Below, piece by piece: positions 63,754-64,000 of a DNA stretch of 64,000 nt. Below the pieces are notes generated by a model. The model saw nothing but the letters and a program-made list of their open reading frames with translations, had not been told where the DNA came from and did no database searches. The stretch spans positions 65,542,891-65,606,890 of the forward strand of contig NC_134398.1 of NCBI RefSeq assembly GCF_050003625.1. Reading direction: 5' to 3'. Every line of letters starts with the position of its first letter. The first letter of the stretch is position 1. The translations under genes and the position numbers were made by a program. The stretch is from Haematobia irritans. Lineage: Eukaryota > Arthropoda > Insecta > Diptera > Muscidae.

Positions 63754-64000
63754 AAGGGTGATTTGTTAAGAGCTTGATAACTTTTTTTTAAAAAAAAACG
63801 CATAAAATTTGCAAAATCTCATCGGTTCTTTATTTGAAACGTTAGATTGGTCCATGACATTTACTTTTTGAAGATAATTTCATTTAAATGTTGACCGCGG
63901 CTGCGTCTTAGGTGGTCCATTCGGAAAGTCCAATTTTGGGCAACTTTTTCGAGCATTTCGGCCGGAATAGCCCGAATTTCTTCGGAAATGTTGTCTTCCA
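63754..64000 (-). mobile_element. DD41D element copy 3, runs off the window
   Basis: The terminus AAGGGTGATTTGTTAAGAG is next to TA (63752-63753). On the minus strand the transposase C-terminus is readable (ISEEIRAIPAEMLEKVAQNW, FRMDHLRRSRGQHLNEII), ending at about 63868. It is nearly identical to copies 1 and 2. Whether its 5' part is complete cannot be told from this window. Confidence 0.9.

Overview
This 64-kb window is AT-rich, gene-poor nuclear DNA from a higher (calyptrate) fly, most probably a muscid such as Haematobia, Stomoxys or Musca. The evidence is indirect. There is an irritans-subfamily mariner very close to Himar1 (first found in horn fly), abundant interspersed elements whose 3' block resembles Drosophila INE-1/DINE-1, a tRNA-derived SINE with a (CCTAA)n tail, and no bacterial-style gene organisation. 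I found no convincing host protein-coding exon, rRNA gene or functional tRNA gene. Every recognisable protein is a decayed transposon protein, so the window reads as intergenic or long-intron DNA that has served as a landing pad for nested transposons.

Layout. 1-2.5 kb: decayed repeat fragments. 2.5-5.2 kb: a 5'-truncated non-LTR retrotransposon on the + strand. 5.4-10.9 kb: two families of Helentron/DINE-like elements (called HINE-1 and HINE-2 here), the second broken by a Tc1-like transposon that itself carries a HINE-1 copy and a second, ITmD37E-like transposase fragment. 10.9-16.1 kb: mostly single-copy-looking AT-rich DNA. 16.1-21.4 kb: a complete HINE-1, a SINE split by a MITE, tRNA-like SINE heads, and a HINE-1 remnant split by a hAT element and another MITE. 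22.7-27.4 kb: a nest of HINE-2, a composite terminal-inverted-repeat element (called CAC element here), a hAT element and a second HINE-2. 27.4-34.9 kb: further CAC-element variants, a minus-strand LINE and decayed repeats. 34.9-41.2 kb: HINE-1, HINE-3 arrays and a complete HINE-2 broken by a DD41D transposon. 42.3-48.1 kb: two CAC elements, one inside the other, then a SINE and a hAT MITE holding a second DD41D copy. 48.3-51.2 kb: a Himar1-like mariner split by an unidentified 1.66-kb element. 52.4-60.9 kb: a Mos1-type mariner fragment, a piggyBac-like MITE and a third long CAC element. 62.5-64.0 kb: a Ty1/copia retrotransposon 3' end interrupted by a third DD41D copy.

The most unusual feature is the CAC element. 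At least four copies are bounded by inverted termini starting CAC and by a 2-bp TA or CA target duplication. Each carries at its centre two tRNA-derived modules pointing away from each other, and one is followed by a short intron-like segment whose GT and AG ends survive between divergent copies. The insertions can be ordered in time because interrupted copies can be compared with uninterrupted copies elsewhere in the window. Coordinates of termini were read by eye and are usually good to a few bases; internal similarity statements are visual, not computed.
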